The notes: generated by a model from the sequence alone, not told the origin. 64,000 bases of DNA from Wolbachia endosymbiont of Folsomia candida (GCF_001931755.2 NZ_CP015510.2:620001-684000), one strand, 5' to 3'. Shown: positions 45,066 to 55,100, counted from the stretch's first letter. A program made the numbers and translations.

Positions 45066-45644
45066 TTATAAATTTGCTAGAGAATTTTCTATCTCTTGCT
45101 CAAAATGCTTAAGAAAATTTTGCAGTTCTTCTTTGGTCTTCGCTTCTTTTATTCTTTTTTTAGCTAAATCTTCTAATTCTTCACACTTTGCTACGACCTT
45201 CACTGCTTTTTTTGCTTTATCTTGAATAAGTTTTGCCATCTCAATAACTGAAATGCCACGGATTTTTGCTAGAGGTTCAATAATCTCTGTATCTTTACTA
45301 TGTAAGGGCTGATTTGCTTCTTCGGCTACTAAAATGTTCTCCGCAGCTTTTTCTTGTATTTCATATGACTTAGCTTTTTGATGAGAATTGCCTGTGTATT
45401 GGTTAGTATAGTTATTAAAATAAATATCGAGATTAGAAAGTACAGAAAATTTCGCATTTTGTAGTAACTCATCTTCAATATCTTTTTCACTACGTTCAGC
45501 AATTTCCCCTCCCTCTGTTAAACAATAACTTTTCTGCCAATCAAAACTTTCTGGAGCTTCATGCCAACCGATTCCTTCTGGCTTATTTTCAAGTGTTGTT
45601 GTTTCAACTTGTTTGTCGTTTTCAAAACGGATATAAATTGTCAT
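45066..45644 (-). CDS. Tail-fibre-associated protein (assembly-like)
   Basis: 192 residues. The N-terminus YIRFENDKQVETTTLENKPE and PESFDWQKSYCLTEGGEIAE resemble tail-fibre assembly proteins, with a Lys/Glu/Ala-rich helical remainder. It directly follows the fibre gene, the usual place for a fibre chaperone. AAGGGGGAAAA ribosome-binding site. The family assignment is tentative. Confidence 0.6.
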   Translation of the reverse strand: MTIYIRFENDKQVETTTLENKPEGIGWHEAPESFDWQKSYCLTEGGEIAERSEKDIEDELLQNAKFSVLSNLDIYFNNYTNQYTGNSHQKAKSYEIQEKAAENILVAEEANQPLHSKDTEIIEPLAKIRGISVIEMAKLIQDKAKKAVKVVAKCEELEDLAKKRIKEAKTKEELQNFLKHFEQEIENSLANL

Positions 45645-45656
45645 TTTTCCCCCTTA

Positions 45657-46760
45657 TCAATTCCAAATTTGATATGAATGTTCTAAGCCTGGGCACTGCC
45701 AAGCTTTGAGTGTTCTCTCTACATCAACTTCAAGTCCTGTGGTTAAAAAATTACTGCGGAAGCTATATATTCCCCATTGCATAAACTGAGCATGAGAAGT
45801 AAGCATTCCATAATGGTATGGTGATGAGTAAAATAAGACTACTACTGTTTTTTCTGCTGGAGCAATAACACTGCATGAATCAGCAAAACCCTCACTAGAA
45901 GATGAATTGTTATAAACATTTTTCCAGATAATTGTTGAAATCTCTTCTTGATTAGTGTTCGTATTATCAGGTGTACCAACAAACATACCTGCGCCTTCAT
46001 ACTGTGAATCCCAATACGATGAACCAACAAAATTTAACACCCTGGTTATATCTGCTTTAGTAGTATTTTTTATGAATATTGCTCCAAGTAGTGCATATGG
46101 GTAAGAAATCGAATCAGAAAAAGCGCCAGTATAACGTACATACGACTCTCTATAAATAAATGTACCGTCCTTACCTTGCAAAAAATATATACTTGGTGGT
46201 CGATAAAAGCCGACATAACTTGTATTATATGTATGAGTACCTGCAAGCAAACTAAGCATATGGTTAGTTTGTGTTGTATCTTTATACCACTGTCCTAATT
46301 CACTCTTAAAGTGACCATGGCCCCTGTTAGCATCATTAAATCTACCGAGAACACCAAACAAAAAAGGTAATGATTCAGGTTCAACCATATTTCGATTCCT
46401 TACTTCTTTCATGATTGATGAACCACTTGGAACATCATTAACAGCACGAAAACCTTCTACTACACCTTTCAGAGCATCTCTATGATCATTACCCACACTA
46501 TTAATTGCTGCAATGTTGGCATCCTTCCTCGTATCAAGTAACGATATATATGAATCTGATGAGGTTTTTAAGGCGTCTAAGGAATTAGCCCTAAGCGTAT
46601 TGATTTCATCTAGAGACTCAGTCTTTGCTGCAGTTATAACTGATACAGAGTTTTCTTTATTGGCACTGAGGGTATTTAAGTGTGATTTTGCACTATTTAG
46701 AAGCTCATTTAACTTTTTATCAGTAATGTGCACAATATCAGAGACTGCACTTTTATCCAC
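45657..46760 (-). CDS. Tail fibre protein (main frame)
   Basis: 367 residues from a GTG at 46760. A helical shaft (about 1-110, repeated ANKENSVSVITAAK-like heptads) leads to a Gly/Tyr/Ser-rich C-terminal domain (GRGHGHFKSELGQWYKDTTQ; YVGFYRPPSIYFLQG), consistent with a receptor-binding tip. The preceding 82-residue frame continues into it by a frameshift (ALESIVDKSAVSDIV repeats the LELIVDKRTISNIV unit), so the true protein may be about 445 residues. Confidence 0.7.
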   Translation of the reverse strand: MDKSAVSDIVHITDKKLNELLNSAKSHLNTLSANKENSVSVITAAKTESLDEINTLRANSLDALKTSSDSYISLLDTRKDANIAAINSVGNDHRDALKGVVEGFRAVNDVPSGSSIMKEVRNRNMVEPESLPFLFGVLGRFNDANRGHGHFKSELGQWYKDTTQTNHMLSLLAGTHTYNTSYVGFYRPPSIYFLQGKDGTFIYRESYVRYTGAFSDSISYPYALLGAIFIKNTTKADITRVLNFVGSSYWDSQYEGAGMFVGTPDNTNTNQEEISTIIWKNVYNNSSSSEGFADSCSVIAPAEKTVVVLFYSSPYHYGMLTSHAQFMQWGIYSFRSNFLTTGLEVDVERTLKAWQCPGLEHSYQIWN

Positions 46761-47008
46761 TATTGATTCAAGTGCTTTGGCAATAACTGATCAGGAGTGC
46801 TATCTGCTGCTAGGTCCTTAAGCCTTTTTTGTAGTGCATCAATTATCTCTTTGACAGTAGTCATTTGGACAATATTAGAAATTGTTCTCTTATCTACTAT
46901 TAATTCAAGAGATTTAGCAAGATATGCCAATTGATCAGGTGTGCTGTCTACTGCTAAAGCCTTAATTCTTTGGTGTAAAGCATCGACCACTTCTTTAGTA
47001 ATGCTCAT
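46760..47008 (-). pseudogene. N-terminal part of the tail fibre gene (frameshifted)
   Basis: 82 codons built from repeats of the type DAL(H/Q)(Q/K)R(I/L)K.LA.DSTPDQL...LAKSLE.IVDK. In the second repeat the frame changes just after STPDQL and ends LPKHLNQ-stop. The other frame at 46775-46790 continues with AKALESIVDKSAVSDIV into the fibre gene. One base was probably lost at about 46790. Confidence 0.6.
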
Positions 47009-47205
47009 TTATTGCTCCAAAAATTCAAAAAAGTTTCAAAACTAAATCGTTCAAATGCTTCTTTAAGGTTAATATGTTCATTTTCTCTTTTGGTAATATC
47101 ATCATCTACTTTCTCAATTGTTGTGCGGATACGAACCACATCCTTGAAAGCAATATTCTCTGGGTGTGGTAAAAGATATCCTCTATTTGTCTGATCATTT
47201 GGCAT
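47005..47205 (-). CDS. Small tail-module protein
   Basis: 66 residues: MPNDQTNRGYLLPHPENIAF then a helical charged tail. The NRGYxLPHPxN start is seen at the N-terminus of phage fibre-region proteins. Overlaps the next gene by 4 bp. Possibly an adaptor between baseplate and fibre; unproven. Confidence 0.65.
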   Translation of the reverse strand: MPNDQTNRGYLLPHPENIAFKDVVRIRTTIEKVDDDITKRENEHINLKEAFERFSFETFLNFWSNK

Positions 47206-47209
47206 TTTT

Positions 47210-48403
47210 TTATGTTATTATAATTCTTAAGGATTTAACTTTAGGACGATATAAAACTGTTCCACTTAAAACTAATTTCACTCTGGTTTCATTGGCATTA
47301 AAGTTCGTCAATGTATGAGTTCTCTCCACCCAATTTTCACCTATAGGTTTGCCCGTTGTTAAATTAACTAACTGCCATTCTTCCTTTTCAATATTTTTTT
47401 GTATATACGCTTTAACATCTGCAGTACCAGGAATAATAGCATCATATGTAATTGTGATTTTAGTGTTGGAACCTGCAGTAATGCTTCTTGTTATGTAGTC
47501 TGCAGTTTCTCCAATATTGCCAAGCACTACTTGTATTCCTGGATAAAGCACCGGACTTCTTTTTTCCGACCCCTTCAGCGCTGCTTTTACGGTTAATTCT
47601 CCATCAAATCTTGAACGCAATGCTAAAGGCAAATTATCAGATAGAAAATGCTCTTGTCCTTCTGTATCTGTTAAAATAAATTCAGCATTAGTATCAAAAC
47701 CTGCTTTTTCAATATTTGCCAAAACAATTAAATCTGAAACATTGTTAGCTGTTACTTTTCCAAGATTAAACGTCGAAATATTTTCAGTAAACTTTGCCGC
47801 TAAAAGTCGGAAAGTAAGGTCAAAATTTTGATGAGGAGTCCAAGTGCTTGCGTTGCTTGATGAAAGTAATACTCCAACTTGATACGGCTGACTTGTAACC
47901 CAACGGCTGTTTACGGCATCATATTTTCCAAGTTCTGCTATTTTTACTGCAGTATCTTTATCATCAGTAAGTAGGACAATCGCATATTCTCTTCCTGCTT
48001 CGCAAAAGACAGGAGACCAAACAATACGTGTTGCTGTGCCATTTGTATTAATGCTCTCTGGCTCAACAAAACTCTCAGCAATTACCGTCTGCGAGGGCAC
48101 ACCAATAACTGTTTCACGAATTTGAAGAGCAACACGTTTTGTACCTCTAGTCGTAAACCATAAATCAATTCCTGCAATATGCCTGTTTTCACCTAAAGTA
48201 AATGTTTGTGCTAAAGGATCAACACGTTTGGTTGCTATGATTCTTCTTCGCTCTTCTATGGTAATAGTTTTTTTACCAGTATAAGTTGCTTCACCGTAAC
48301 TTCCCTTTTCGCCAAAGAATTGTACAAGTTTTGTACCGGCAGGGATATTAGCAGGAACTGTGAATCTTCCTTTTATTTTTCCTTGATGATCAGCGGTATT
48401 CAT
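47210..48403 (-). CDS. Baseplate/tail-fibre protein, second part of a DUF4815-type gene
   Basis: 397 residues, beta-rich (KGRFTVPANIPAGTKLVQFF; VDPLAQTFTLGENRHIAGID; GTKRVALQIRETVIGVPSQT). It is in the same frame as the upstream DUF4815 gene, separated only by TAA TAA and 10 codons. The first residues (ADHQGKIKGRFTVPANIPAG) look like the inside of a protein, and the ribosome-binding site is weak. It is either a separate protein or the C-terminal part of a split gene. Confidence 0.7.
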   Translation of the reverse strand: MNTADHQGKIKGRFTVPANIPAGTKLVQFFGEKGSYGEATYTGKKTITIEERRRIIATKRVDPLAQTFTLGENRHIAGIDLWFTTRGTKRVALQIRETVIGVPSQTVIAESFVEPESINTNGTATRIVWSPVFCEAGREYAIVLLTDDKDTAVKIAELGKYDAVNSRWVTSQPYQVGVLLSSSNASTWTPHQNFDLTFRLLAAKFTENISTFNLGKVTANNVSDLIVLANIEKAGFDTNAEFILTDTEGQEHFLSDNLPLALRSRFDGELTVKAALKGSEKRSPVLYPGIQVVLGNIGETADYITRSITAGSNTKITITYDAIIPGTADVKAYIQKNIEKEEWQLVNLTTGKPIGENWVERTHTLTNFNANETRVKLVLSGTVLYRPKVKSLRIIIT

Positions 48404-48439
48404 ATTTTCAATATTTTCTCTCTTGGCATTTATTTCTTA

Positions 48440-50398
48440 TTAAGCTTGAGGTTGAATAACTATTCCATCAAACTTTAATTCCTTAAGCTTTTCACCAACT
48501 GCAAAACCTTCAATCTCAAAGTTTTGGGTTACTTCTCTCATAAATTCAGCATCTTTTGATGTAGTTGATAAAAGCTCTGTAGTCTCTGAATTCATTGTAG
48601 TGCTAAACTCTCTTGTTACTGGACTTGACCAATTAGTTTTTATTTCTGTAGAATGATCAACATTCATATTAATAATAACTTTAGCTGGAATGGGATCAAA
48701 AGCTTGATAAGGATTAATTTTCATTTCTGTGGTTTGTAAAAGTTGTTCAAGTACTGGCTCAAGTTCATATGGAAGTAGTTGAGGTTTTTGACTCTTATCA
48801 ACATCAACAACTTTTGCCTCAATTGGTAAAGTAAGCTCTCGGTTAACAATTGCTGCAGTCTGCGTTATTCCCTGATCACGCATATCATCATCAAAGAATG
48901 GATCAACAAACACTCCTTTTTTAGCAGTTGGATCCCTTGAGTTTGCATCATTACGCAGACGTTCTGTAGCAACTAAAGCATAAAGATCATTTATTCCCTT
49001 TTTCATCGCCTCCAAATCATTCATAGGCACAGCGTGAATAGCGTTATTTATAATTTTTCCCACCTTCCCTTCTTTCCATGTTTGATAAATGTAACAAAGT
49101 AGCAATTGTCCGGATGGTGCTTTAGGCATTGATGGTTGCCATGGACGAGCTATGCCTTTTATCCTTCTAACGGTTCCTTTGCTATCAATTGTAATTAAAT
49201 CATAGCGAGGCATTTTCCAATCATAATCAACTAGTATAAGTGTTCCATCAACAGCTCCTTGAACTTTACATCCTTGCTGACTCATATCCTCTGGAGTTGC
49301 GCGAGTACGAGAGCGATAGGTTATTTGATAACTGCTTCCAGGCGCAGGTTCTTTTCCAGGTAGTGACCAATCAACAGTTCCAGCATGTAATTTATAATCT
49401 GTAGTATTTTCATAAATAACATTACCTTGCTTTATCTGAATTATTTCAAGCACTGCAGAATCAGGTATAGGATCCACAGCTCCAGAGTATGAACCGTGAG
49501 TGATAGTTATAGTTTTTTGTACAGTAATATCTACTTTTTTAATTTCTTTAATTGGAAAATCATTAACTTTTAGCTCCATTATTTTTTGACTATTTGGCTG
49601 AAAAGTATGTGGCTCTGATTCAACTGATTTTATATCCGGATCTTCATCAAAGTAAACACGAAGACTGTGTGGCAACTCAATTTCATAACCATCAACATGA
49701 GCTTTACCTTCATTCACCACAAAAACCTGTTTTTTCACCCCTTTTCCACCTTCTTCTTCATCTTCAGTGTGTAAAAACATTACTTCAAGACCTTCCACAA
49801 CGTAAGAACCATTAGCTTCACGGTCATAACGAGCGAGAGCTGTAGTAACTAAATTGGCCTGAGGTGGCGCAGAATGCTGAATAAGCACACTATTTTCAAC
49901 GTTATAAATTGGGTAAAATTCTCCATTTGCCTGGTGATCAATTGCAGTAACACCTTCAGATTGATAGCCCCAAGTAATGGTTGATTTAAGTCTTGCAGCA
50001 CCTACTTCTTGATAGTTTCTTGTACCAACTGCAGGATCGCGAAGTGTAGAATCCTCTAGCTCTGTAATAGTTGATTCAGCGTAGAAAACACCAATACGAA
50101 CAGCAGTATTTGTTGGAATTGTAAACTCTGCTTTTTCCACTCCTCTCACTGAACCACGAAGATATATTTTACCTGCTTCAAGCGTGGTCTTGCCAGTTTC
50201 AATGTCTATTATACAGTCGCTTCCTGTTATAATATCACCGTCTCTAAATATTGCATCGCCTATTCCTTTGAGCTTTGAAAGAGCATAATCTTGCAATTCA
50301 TTAAGCTCAGCAGATTGAAGACCTCTACCAGCCAAGAATAAGCTTCTTTCATACTTTTTATCAGGATTGAAGCGGTTATAATAACTATTTAATGTCAT
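48440..50398 (-). CDS. DUF4815-containing tail protein
   Basis: 652 residues. The N-terminal SYYNRFNPDKKYERSLFLAG and RGLQSAELNELQDYALSKLK are diagnostic of the DUF4815 family of phage tail/baseplate proteins. Repeated beta-sandwich-like segments with GYxIxLP and ITYRSRTRA follow. It ends FDGIVIQPQA with two consecutive TAA codons. Confidence 0.85.
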   Translation of the reverse strand: MTLNSYYNRFNPDKKYERSLFLAGRGLQSAELNELQDYALSKLKGIGDAIFRDGDIITGSDCIIDIETGKTTLEAGKIYLRGSVRGVEKAEFTIPTNTAVRIGVFYAESTITELEDSTLRDPAVGTRNYQEVGAARLKSTITWGYQSEGVTAIDHQANGEFYPIYNVENSVLIQHSAPPQANLVTTALARYDREANGSYVVEGLEVMFLHTEDEEEGGKGVKKQVFVVNEGKAHVDGYEIELPHSLRVYFDEDPDIKSVESEPHTFQPNSQKIMELKVNDFPIKEIKKVDITVQKTITITHGSYSGAVDPIPDSAVLEIIQIKQGNVIYENTTDYKLHAGTVDWSLPGKEPAPGSSYQITYRSRTRATPEDMSQQGCKVQGAVDGTLILVDYDWKMPRYDLITIDSKGTVRRIKGIARPWQPSMPKAPSGQLLLCYIYQTWKEGKVGKIINNAIHAVPMNDLEAMKKGINDLYALVATERLRNDANSRDPTAKKGVFVDPFFDDDMRDQGITQTAAIVNRELTLPIEAKVVDVDKSQKPQLLPYELEPVLEQLLQTTEMKINPYQAFDPIPAKVIINMNVDHSTEIKTNWSSPVTREFSTTMNSETTELLSTTSKDAEFMREVTQNFEIEGFAVGEKLKELKFDGIVIQPQA

Positions 50399-50454
50399 TT
50401 TAATTGTTTAAAAATTACTTTAAAATTGCTCAAAAATTGTCTGAAGAACTTGCT

Positions 50455-51138
50455 TCAAAATGTCACCACAAAAGAAAAAGTCTCACGAGTGGCAGCAGTT
50501 CTGATAAGTGGAACTGTGTGTTCTAGCACTAATAAAATTCCTTGGTCTTCAATATCTTGTGGTTCAAAATATCTTTGTCCTTCAGGCAATTCTTTTTTCA
50601 CCCTTGTACCAACCATAACTCCAAGCTCTCGTATCACTTGATTTGCTGCGTCCGTGAAATCGAAGGTAAACTTGAGATAGAGATTATTAGTTGGTACATT
50701 TGAAGGGTGAAACCTTCCGGAAGGAGTAATAAGCTCTCCATTTTCATCACCTGTGCAGAAAAGAACCTCATCAGCGGTACGTCTACCAAGTTCGCTCAGC
50801 AGCTTTGCAGAAGTTATAGGCTCTGGTGGTGTGCTTTTGATGTACTCTATAGTCACTGCACCATTAGCTGGAATAGCGCTATTTTCCACATATTTGACAA
50901 TACCAGTACTGCTATCAACTATATAATCTACGCTTGACTGATAAGTTGTTTGCCCTTGAAAAACTTTTACATCTTTAACTGGATAGTGATCAAGTTTTAC
51001 TTCACCATTTATAAAAGTTTTTTCAATTTTATGGCTACTTTCCCAGCTAGAATCACCACTTCCCCAAGCAAGATGTATTGGTTGCTCTTTTATGCTTGCT
51101 GCAATTGCTGCTCGACCTGACTGTGTGAGAATTGACAT
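50455..51138 (-). CDS. Tail-fibre/baseplate protein, first gene of the tail operon
   Basis: 227 residues: MSILTQSGRAAIAASIKEQP, then LAWGSGDSSWESS and a beta-rich body with TTRVKKELPEGQRYFEPQD-like end. Alternating strands and the IHLAWG pattern resemble phage tail-collar or fibre proteins. It is the promoter-proximal gene of the long minus-strand tail operon. The conserved bipartite promoter-like motif at 51161-51200 ends 23 nt before its ATG. Confidence 0.75.
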   Translation of the reverse strand: MSILTQSGRAAIAASIKEQPIHLAWGSGDSSWESSHKIEKTFINGEVKLDHYPVKDVKVFQGQTTYQSSVDYIVDSSTGIVKYVENSAIPANGAVTIEYIKSTPPEPITSAKLLSELGRRTADEVLFCTGDENGELITPSGRFHPSNVPTNNLYLKFTFDFTDAANQVIRELGVMVGTRVKKELPEGQRYFEPQDIEDQGILLVLEHTVPLIRTAATRETFSFVVTF

Positions 51139-51160
51139 CTTTGAAAGTTTTACTCCTATA

Positions 51161-51200
51161 CTATATATACCCGGTAACTTTCAAAATCGTCCAAAAAATT
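51161..51200 (-). promoter_or_regulatory. Conserved bipartite motif, copy E (tail operon)
   Basis: Reads on the minus strand ATTTTTTGGACGATTTT, then GAAAGTTA, then CCGGGTATATATAG. GGACGA and CCGGG are 12 nt apart. The AT-rich end is 23 nt from the ATG of 50455-51138 and points at it. Confidence 0.75.
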
Positions 51201-51257
51201 TTCACTTTCCTTTTTATCCTCTTTTTGCTAACAATAAATATACTATGACTAGCATGA

Positions 51258-51716
51258 ATGTTACAGAGTCCATCAAGCAAATTATATCAACCAAAAATAT
51301 TACAATTACATATTATAAATAACGCAGTTTATATTAATAACGTAAAAGTTGTCAGTGAGCACTCAAGAATGCGCCTTAAGATCTTCCACATTCTACTGGA
51401 TCAGTTTCTGCAAGATTTTAAAAATGGTTTGCCTCCAGAAAAATACAAGTTCTTTGACATAAATCAACTAGCAGAACTTCTTGGCATTGATTCAACAACT
51501 CAGAATTTAGAACAAAAGGTTAGAAGGCCATTAAATAAAATGCAGCAAACAATACGGGAAAGTTTGTCAAATGAGTTAGGAATTGAATGTAATGATGTTA
51601 TAGAAAGTATTGGCTGGCCAGGGTACACTGGTAGAGATTATGGTTACCGTCTTAATCCTTTTATACTTTCTTTGAGTGTTGCAAAACCTGAGTGTACCCC
51701 GTGCCTTAGTATTTAG
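51258..51716 (+). CDS. Putative DNA-binding regulator (possible 5' frameshift)
   Basis: 152 residues. The core VKVVSEHSRMRLKIFHILLD, then FFDINQLAELLGIDSTTQNL and KVRRPLNKMQQTIRESLSNE looks like a winged-helix/OmpR-C-terminal-like DNA-binding domain. In another frame, ATG 51245 encodes MNVTESIKQIISTKNITITY, which would fit smoothly before INNAVYINNVKVV if one base were changed near 51310, so the true N-terminus may be frameshifted. It is divergent from the tail operon and overlaps the convergent primase gene by 4 bp. Confidence 0.6.
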   Translation: MLQSPSSKLYQPKILQLHIINNAVYINNVKVVSEHSRMRLKIFHILLDQFLQDFKNGLPPEKYKFFDINQLAELLGIDSTTQNLEQKVRRPLNKMQQTIRESLSNELGIECNDVIESIGWPGYTGRDYGYRLNPFILSLSVAKPECTPCLSI

Positions 51717-53788
51717 AAATCAGCTATCTTAAAATTTCCAGCTCCCATACTAAAATTACCTTCACCTCTTGCAAATGGTCCATTTAAAACATCTAGCCAC
51801 TTATCTTCTTTTGAATCTGAAGCCATACCTTTTACTATCTTACCTTCATTTAGTAAACTCTGTACTAAACGTTCCAGTCTGTGCTTGCTAATATCATGAA
51901 ATGCGGTTGGTAATCTGTGCCGTTGTTTAAATACCCCTGGCCCACCAGTATGTGTAAATGGATGACCTTTTTGTGATGAGATTTCAATAGCTTGCATAAG
52001 CACCTTTTTTAAGTACCCATCAGATAACGTATTAAGATTAAGCTGCTCAGATACATCCTCAAGCAATCCAATAGATGAACGTAAATAAGTCCTTATATTC
52101 CTATCTGTTAATCCATTAGATTTTACAATGGCTCCCTGATAAACTGCATTATTAACTTTTGTAATCCTCAGCTTATTAAATACCTCATTCTGCTGCTCAA
52201 TAGATGCAGGCCATAATGCAAAAGAACATCTAACACCATCAACAAGTGCTGTTGTGCCCCTAATTGCATCTCTTGCTTGTTCTACAGTTGTAATCGACCC
52301 ACATTTAGGCTTTCTCATATGGTGTGCTGCAATTACAGATGCACCTGTTTCAGTTGCCAAATTTGCAAGTAATCCTATTGAATACCACCCCATTTCTGGG
52401 TCTGAATTTATATCAGCATGAACGAATGATACTAGTGGATCAAAAACAATAAGTTTTAAATTTTTAATTGCATTTAGCTGCCTACTAATATCTTCAAATT
52501 TTTCTGAAGTTTCAGGACATTTACCACGCATATTAGTATTTATGATAGAAAAAGGTCCTCCAGTGTTTGGCATAGGTACAATAAACAATCGATTGTGGTA
52601 TTCTGCTCTCTTACACTCAGGATCAAGGCGATCAAGACGGCGATGTATTTCACCTACATCATCTTCTGCTGAAAAAATTACCGCTGCTCCATGCTCAGTA
52701 ACAAGAGGACCAAAACCACACGCTTGATCTATATTATCAGCAACCTTAAGTGCTAAATCAAGAAGAAGCATACCTTTGCCGGTATCTCCCATTGCAGCTA
52801 CTATTGAAGTAACGCCCAAGGGAAATAACCCTTCAACAAGAAACTTTTGCTCTGGTACAGAACCTATATAACGGTCTGCTCTCCAATCTAGGATATTAAG
52901 TTGTGGTTTAATGATTATTTTTTTGGAATTATTTTCAATGAAGTTAGTAATATCTTCTACACAATCAGCAGCATCCCAACCCTGAGGTTTATCACACGGT
53001 ATATTAAGTATAGCTAATGAGGAAACACCAAGTGAGGAAAACTTTTTTACAACTTTTTCAGAGTATTGTTTTCCTGGCTCATCATTATCAGGCCAAATAA
53101 TAATATGTTTACCTTTCAGTGGTGACCAGTCTGTTTTCTCTATTGGTGCATTTGCTCCTGACATTGCTGTTGTTGCGGTAATACCTTGCTCTATAAGAGT
53201 TTCTGCACATTTTTCACCTTCAACTAGAACAACTCTATCTGACTTTAATATACCAGGAATATTGTATAAAGGCCTTATCTCTGGTGCAGTAAAGCTAGAT
53301 TTTTTAGCATCAAACGGAAGATATCGTTTACCTTTGCCAGTGTCATAACGATAAACTGTAGCAATAATTTGATCATTTTCATCATAGTAATTCCATGATG
53401 AAGTTGGCTGCCCTAGCATTTCATTAGTTTTATGCTCTCTTGAATAACCAATCCACTTAGCAATATCCTCTATAGTTTCAGTGAATTGATTTTTTCCAGT
53501 AACAGCAGCCCAAAGATCGATAATATCTCCTCCTTCTCCGCTAGAAAAATCGTGCCATAGTCCTACTTTACTGCCTGTTAGTTCCACTACCATACTTTTT
53601 CCTTTATTGCCTTGCACATCACCTACGTAAAACTTATCACCACGAAAAACTCCTCTTGGGAGTAAGTAAGAAAGACAAGATCTAATGTTCAGCAGAAGCT
53701 GAGCTTTTAACTGTTCTTTCTCTAATAATGACGGAAAGTGTCCATTTTTTTGTGGAGCTGCAGTATTAAAATCACAATAGATACCCAT
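51713..53788 (-). CDS. Phage primase-helicase (TOPRIM plus RepA-like ATPase)
   Basis: 691 residues. The N-terminal module includes SKVGLWHDFSSGEGGDIIDL, as in zinc-free primase regions. A TOPRIM-like segment carries VVLVEGEKCAETL and IIIWPDNDEPGKQ (E and DxD), followed by a RepA/RecA-fold ATPase with Walker A AAMGDTGKGMLLLD and Walker B LKLIVFDPLVSF, and a C-terminal winged-helix-like tail. Likely primes and unwinds prophage DNA. Last gene of the minus-strand replication operon. Confidence 0.85.
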   Translation of the reverse strand: MGIYCDFNTAAPQKNGHFPSLLEKEQLKAQLLLNIRSCLSYLLPRGVFRGDKFYVGDVQGNKGKSMVVELTGSKVGLWHDFSSGEGGDIIDLWAAVTGKNQFTETIEDIAKWIGYSREHKTNEMLGQPTSSWNYYDENDQIIATVYRYDTGKGKRYLPFDAKKSSFTAPEIRPLYNIPGILKSDRVVLVEGEKCAETLIEQGITATTAMSGANAPIEKTDWSPLKGKHIIIWPDNDEPGKQYSEKVVKKFSSLGVSSLAILNIPCDKPQGWDAADCVEDITNFIENNSKKIIIKPQLNILDWRADRYIGSVPEQKFLVEGLFPLGVTSIVAAMGDTGKGMLLLDLALKVADNIDQACGFGPLVTEHGAAVIFSAEDDVGEIHRRLDRLDPECKRAEYHNRLFIVPMPNTGGPFSIINTNMRGKCPETSEKFEDISRQLNAIKNLKLIVFDPLVSFVHADINSDPEMGWYSIGLLANLATETGASVIAAHHMRKPKCGSITTVEQARDAIRGTTALVDGVRCSFALWPASIEQQNEVFNKLRITKVNNAVYQGAIVKSNGLTDRNIRTYLRSSIGLLEDVSEQLNLNTLSDGYLKKVLMQAIEISSQKGHPFTHTGGPGVFKQRHRLPTAFHDISKHRLERLVQSLLNEGKIVKGMASDSKEDKWLDVLNGPFARGEGNFSMGAGNFKIADF

Positions 53789-53825
53789 AAAATCTCCTAA
53801 TAAATTTAACTAATTTAAAATTCAG

Positions 53826-55100
53826 CTAAGCGGTAGCTATAACCTTAGAAGTTTTCCAACATCCATTAATATTCTTAATGAATTTCGTTGGTATAGGTTT
53901 TCCGTTTCTAAGCTCGTACATCACTTGCAAGATATTTCTATGTTTATTAGGCCTAAACATGACTATGCCAGATGTATAGAAATTTCTTAAAACTCCTGCA
54001 CCACTTAAAGATTGAAATGGATTCTTTTCCAACATGGTCGTAGACACTTTTTTAGTATGATGCGTAAGGATTATTCCTGCCGCACTATTAGTGATAGAAC
54101 GTAATTTTTCAATTCCATCCTGTAAAAAGGAAAGCATAGCTCTGCTGCTTCCATAATCACGTATGTTATAGAGAGAATCTATGACGATGAGATCAACTGT
54201 TCTTGAGTCAAACTTTTCTGCTATAATGCTTTTTATTCTTTCTATACCTTCAAGATTCAAAGTTAATTTTGTTTTTGGAGTAATAGTTAAGTTTTCTGTT
54301 GCTATATCAAGAACCTTTTTGTTAACTTTCAACTGTTGCAAGCGTTCTCTGATGTAATCGTATTCCATTTCATTCTGTAAGTAGAGTATTTTTAGTGGTT
54401 TTGCAGGTTTCATACCAAGAAATGATACTCCAGCAGCCATATGCACTAACAAAGAAAGTAAAAAATTACTCTTACCGATCTTTGGAGTACCACCTATGAC
54501 CAAAAGACCACCTGGTGTTAAAATTCTTGGGCCTATTATATCTTGTGGCATTGGTGATTTATCATTTAAGTAATGTCTCACTGAAAACGATGTAATTTTA
54601 TGCTCGTTTGTGTTTTGTTGTGGTTCTTTAGCATTTAACCACTTCTTAGCAGAATCTATATTACCTTTAACTAATGTCCAAAGATCAATAATATCACCAC
54701 TAGTTCCTTTAGTAAAATTACGCCAATTTCCAGCTTTTTTACCTACTATCTTAACCATAATGGTGTCTTCATTTAAGCTACCTAGATAAGTTCTTTCTTG
54801 ACAAAATTTACTATCAGGAATCAAGTAAGATACACATTCCTTAATATTATCAATTAATAACGCTTTTATTTTAGACATAAAATCCCCCATATTTGTTATT
54901 CCAATTTTATTCAACATGTTTGTGAGACGTATGAGATCAAGATTAGCAAGCTCACAAACAGTTTCAAAAGATTCTGAGCTGTGAATCCACTTAAGAGCTT
55001 CTTCTCTAAGTGTATGATTTTTTCCTGTTGCATCCTTAATAGCTCTAGTTACAACAGCATTCCACAGCTTCCCTTCATCGTACTTCAAAATGGCGCCCAA
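53826..55100 (-). CDS. Mosaic primase-N/RepA-like ATPase
   Basis: 424 residues. Residues 80-150 (ECVSYLIPDSKFCQERTYLG; AGNWRNFTKGTSGDIIDLWT) parallel the N-terminal module of the 691-residue primase-helicase. Residues 165-424 (VIGGTPKIGKSNFLLSLLVH; Walker B VDLIVIDSLYN; LTHHTKKVS) parallel the ATPase at 55620-56441. The gene therefore looks like a fusion of modules from its two neighbours. It overlaps the upstream gene by 16 bp. Confidence 0.8.
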   Translation of the reverse strand: MGAILKYDEGKLWNAVVTRAIKDATGKNHTLREEALKWIHSSESFETVCELANLDLIRLTNMLNKIGITNMGDFMSKIKALLIDNIKECVSYLIPDSKFCQERTYLGSLNEDTIMVKIVGKKAGNWRNFTKGTSGDIIDLWTLVKGNIDSAKKWLNAKEPQQNTNEHKITSFSVRHYLNDKSPMPQDIIGPRILTPGGLLVIGGTPKIGKSNFLLSLLVHMAAGVSFLGMKPAKPLKILYLQNEMEYDYIRERLQQLKVNKKVLDIATENLTITPKTKLTLNLEGIERIKSIIAEKFDSRTVDLIVIDSLYNIRDYGSSRAMLSFLQDGIEKLRSITNSAAGIILTHHTKKVSTTMLEKNPFQSLSGAGVLRNFYTSGIVMFRPNKHRNILQVMYELRNGKPIPTKFIKNINGCWKTSKVIATA

